DNA of 15,991 nt. Source: CAYNGH01 sp964396845. GTDB lineage: Bacteria > Vulcanimicrobiota > JAJTBE01 > CAYNGH01. Position 1 is the first letter of the stretch; the number at the start of each line of letters is the position of its first letter. Under the pieces are notes generated by a model, which was not told the DNA's origin, made no database searches, and was given only the letters and a program-made list of their open reading frames with translations. This document shows, piece after piece, positions 14,284-15,991 of this stretch. A program made the translations under genes and the position numbers. The DNA lies in contig CAYNGH010000071.1 in assembly GCA_964396845.1 (NCBI GenBank), forward strand, positions 1-15,991, in the 5' to 3' direction.

Positions 14284-15555
14284 ATGAGAAAAAAACTATG
14301 TGCCATCACCATCCTGTCCATCTGTTTCCTGATGGCTGGAATCTTCCTGGTGGGGGGATGCTCCAGCGGTGACGAGAACACGGGAATATTTCCTACTGTG
14401 ACCACAACTGTTACTGTTACCCCGGATGACCCCGTTGACCCTGATCCGGAAATGGTCATCACGGACCCCAGCGGAGAGGTTATAGCAAACCTTGACTTTG
14501 GTTTTACCAGTGGCAACGAGAGAACCCTCAGCATTCACAATACAGGTGAAATAGATCTGGAAATCACTGAGATTCTCTTTGCCGACAGGTCCTCCAGCCA
14601 TTTTTCATCAGACACCCAGGCCCCATTCATAATAGAGCCTGGCGAAGAAAAACCGGTGGTTATCACCTTCACAGCCACAGAACCTGGGGAATACTTTGCG
14701 GATCTCACCATCAAGGGCCAAGGCCGTCGAGGCACTGTCATTGCACAAATCGAGCTTTACGGAATGATCCCCCCGGTGACAGTAGAATACGGCGACTATA
14801 TCCTTGAGTCAAACACAGAGGCGGTAATATCCGATCTGTGGGATCTGACAAAAGGCCCCCTGACAGTATCATACACCGTTGACCTGACGGGTATTGAAGA
14901 CCTGGGCTTCACCTTCAACCGTGTGGGTATGCGCACCGGCAGTATTGACGAAGTCGGCCCTGCCTATGCAGGCGAAGGGGGATGGATGAGCGCTCTTTAC
15001 CAGAGCATGGACAAAGATCCCAATGCTCCGCCGGAACTCATATGGGATCATCTTCTCCTGGATGCGGGAGTAAACGATGATTATCCTGACAACCCCTATG
15101 AAATGGGATACGACTCATGGAAGGATCCCGATGGAAACGTGACAATCCAAACACCATTCGGTTCTTGGAACACCAACTACTTCTGGTATAAGCGGGACCT
15201 GTGGCCGGACGGCGTTGGCAAATGGTATGGACATGACGGACAGAACTACAACACCGGTGGCACCTATGATGTAGTAATAGAATACTATTATGACGAAGAT
15301 TCCGGAAGAGGCATGATGTTTGCAACGGTAAACGGCCTCCCCTGCGGGATATTCAGGCATCCCGACGACTGGGGGACAGAACCCAACTGGCTCGGCTATC
15401 CGAACATTCCCGGCCTGAGCTTTGATTCCAGCGACTTCACCAGCCTCCAGCCCTTTGCCAATTACTATCCATTGACTTACGGCTGGGTAGAAATCGAAGA
15501 TTCCGGAAGCGTTTCAATATCAGACCTGACTGTCACCGGCTGGCCCAAGGAATAA
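14284..15555 (+). CDS. Lipoprotein with choice-of-anchor-D-like domain and unknown C-terminal domain
   Basis: 423 residues. The signal peptide ends with a canonical lipobox (LVGGC, Cys26). A Thr/Val/Asp/Pro-rich linker follows (34-57). Residues 58-160 look like an Ig-like choice-of-anchor-D/ASH-type beta-sandwich (LDFGFTSGNERTLSIHNTGEIDLEI, then FIIEPGEEKPVVITFTATEPGEY). Residues 165-423 are acidic and aromatic-rich (GSWNTNYFWYKRDLW, TYDVVIEYYYDEDSGRGMM) and may form a jelly-roll carbohydrate-binding-like domain, but no catalytic signature is visible. It is probably displayed on the outer membrane or in the periplasm. AGGAG lies 11 bases before the ATG. The gene stands apart from the TPR genes and ends 53 bases before a strong terminator. 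Confidence 0.8.
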   Translation: MRKKLCAITILSICFLMAGIFLVGGCSSGDENTGIFPTVTTTVTVTPDDPVDPDPEMVITDPSGEVIANLDFGFTSGNERTLSIHNTGEIDLEITEILFADRSSSHFSSDTQAPFIIEPGEEKPVVITFTATEPGEYFADLTIKGQGRRGTVIAQIELYGMIPPVTVEYGDYILESNTEAVISDLWDLTKGPLTVSYTVDLTGIEDLGFTFNRVGMRTGSIDEVGPAYAGEGGWMSALYQSMDKDPNAPPELIWDHLLLDAGVNDDYPDNPYEMGYDSWKDPDGNVTIQTPFGSWNTNYFWYKRDLWPDGVGKWYGHDGQNYNTGGTYDVVIEYYYDEDSGRGMMFATVNGLPCGIFRHPDDWGTEPNWLGYPNIPGLSFDSSDFTSLQPFANYYPLTYGWVEIEDSGSVSISDLTVTGWPKE

Positions 15556-15608
15556 ACCCGCCGGTTCAATTGCTGGTTGCAATATAAAATAAAACCATCC
15601 TACAGTTT

Positions 15609-15633
15609 CCCCCCGATTACGGGGGGTTTTTTT
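15609..15633 (+). terminator. Strong Rho-independent terminator
   Basis: CCCCCCG, loop ATTA, CGGGGGG form a perfect 7-bp GC stem, followed by seven T. It sits just downstream of the anchor-D-like lipoprotein gene and is the clearest terminator in the window. Confidence 0.9.
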
Positions 15634-15781
15634 ATCATAGCAGAAGAATTCACTTACTCTTTTTACAATGATTTCATAAACAATACAAGGAGTTTCTTGG
15701 AGAGCCTCTCTTGCCCCATTTAAAATGGTGGAATATATCTCGGGATTGAATTTCTCCGAAATGTCCCATCATCGGGCCGAT
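15634..15781. other. Intergenic sequence with repeat remnants
   Basis: About 150 bases after the terminator hold no convincing gene. They contain the third palindromic element and an inverted repeat GGAGAGCCTCTC near 15699. No promoter or RNA gene is clear. Confidence 0.4.
15714..15746 (+). repeat. Third copy of the palindromic repeat element
   Basis: The stem CCATTT/AAATGG with a single central A (15716-15728) is followed by TGGAATATATCTCGGGAT. This matches the layout of the copy at 89-124, where TTTAAAA lies at the stem centre and GGGGAAAAATAAGTCGGGAT follows, while the outer stem bases differ in a compensating way. Confidence 0.55.
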
Positions 15782-15991
15782 TTATTTGTTTTCCTTATTC
15801 AAGCCCTTTGTAAAGGTTCCCCAAACCTCTCCAAAAAGAACTTCAACGATGGCTTCGCCAGTTATAACTAAACATAAAAATATAATAAGGAAATGAGAAC
15901 GCCCACCAATACATAACCCACGGCCCGAGAAGGGGTTTTTTGCCGGGTTGGTTTGACAGTCTGCATCGGCCTTGATCCTTTCATCTGGCAT
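15782..15991 (-). CDS. Doubtful small membrane ORF reaching the window edge
   Basis: The leftward frame is open from the window edge to TAA at 15782-15784 and could encode at least 69 residues with one hydrophobic segment (HFLIIFLCLVITGEAIVEVLFG) and a charged tail. An ATG lies exactly at the edge, so its Shine-Dalgarno site, or a longer N-terminus, cannot be seen. Part of the frame (FSGRGLCIGG) is the inverted copy of the left-end repeat, which argues for repeat-derived or spurious coding. No family is recognised. Confidence 0.25.
   Translation of the reverse strand: MPDERIKADADCQTNPAKNPFSGRGLCIGGRSHFLIIFLCLVITGEAIVEVLFGEVWGTFTKGLNKENK
15902..15927 (-). repeat. Inverted distant copy of the left-end tandem repeat
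   Basis: Read on the minus strand this is CGGGCCGTGGGTTATGT followed by ATTGGTGGG. It matches the cores at 149-175 and 186-210 except for the variable base after CGT and the base before GGTGGG. It is the third occurrence in the window and the only one on this strand. Confidence 0.6.

Noticed and set aside
1..15991. tRNA, rRNA, riboswitch, transposase, toxin-antitoxin or phage genes
   Set aside because: No cloverleaf, conserved rRNA segment, DDE/HUH motif or characteristic small gene pair was seen on either strand.

Overview
The window looks like a piece of a Gram-negative bacterial chromosome. It carries predicted lipoproteins and exported proteins, an HD-GYP signalling protein, an RsmE-type rRNA methyltransferase and TPR proteins, with densely packed genes and no tRNA, rRNA, transposase or phage genes. 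Base composition is near balanced with many CCGGG-type words. The gene mix would fit an anaerobic deltaproteobacterium-like lineage (Desulfobacterota or a neighbouring phylum), but nothing here fixes the taxon. Every confident gene stops with TAA or TGA except one, which stops with TAG.

Region 1 (1-300) is repeat-derived DNA after the probable last codons of an upstream gene. It holds two copies of a short palindromic element and about two copies of a 36-37 base tandem repeat. Relatives of both recur at the far right end (15.7-15.95 kb).

Region 2 (301-5127, rightward) is a probable four-gene operon: a membrane-anchored HD-GYP phosphodiesterase, an exported protein of unknown function, a two-helix membrane protein, and a GT39/ArnT-like membrane glycosyltransferase. 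Together they suggest c-di-GMP-linked modification of the cell envelope (inference).

Region 3 (11090 down to 5141, leftward) is a six-gene run: a GlcD/D-lactate-dehydrogenase-like FAD oxidoreductase, a divergent RsmE translationally coupled to it, two paralogous membrane proteins that each display one extracytoplasmic beta-rich domain between two helices, a protein with four TFIIB-type zinc ribbons, and an RDD membrane protein with an unrecognised C-terminal domain. The second paralog ends at the window's only TAG, followed by 43 further open codons. The RDD gene has a nine-base C tract at its domain junction. These membrane and zinc-ribbon genes are the best candidate for an undescribed system.

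Region 4 (11435-15555, rightward) encodes two consecutive TPR lipoproteins and, after an AT-rich intergenic region, a lipoprotein with a choice-of-anchor-D-like domain and an unknown C-terminal domain. A strong intrinsic terminator follows at 15609-15633. The last 350 bases hold another copy of the palindromic element and a doubtful leftward ORF that runs through the inverted copy of the left-end repeat.
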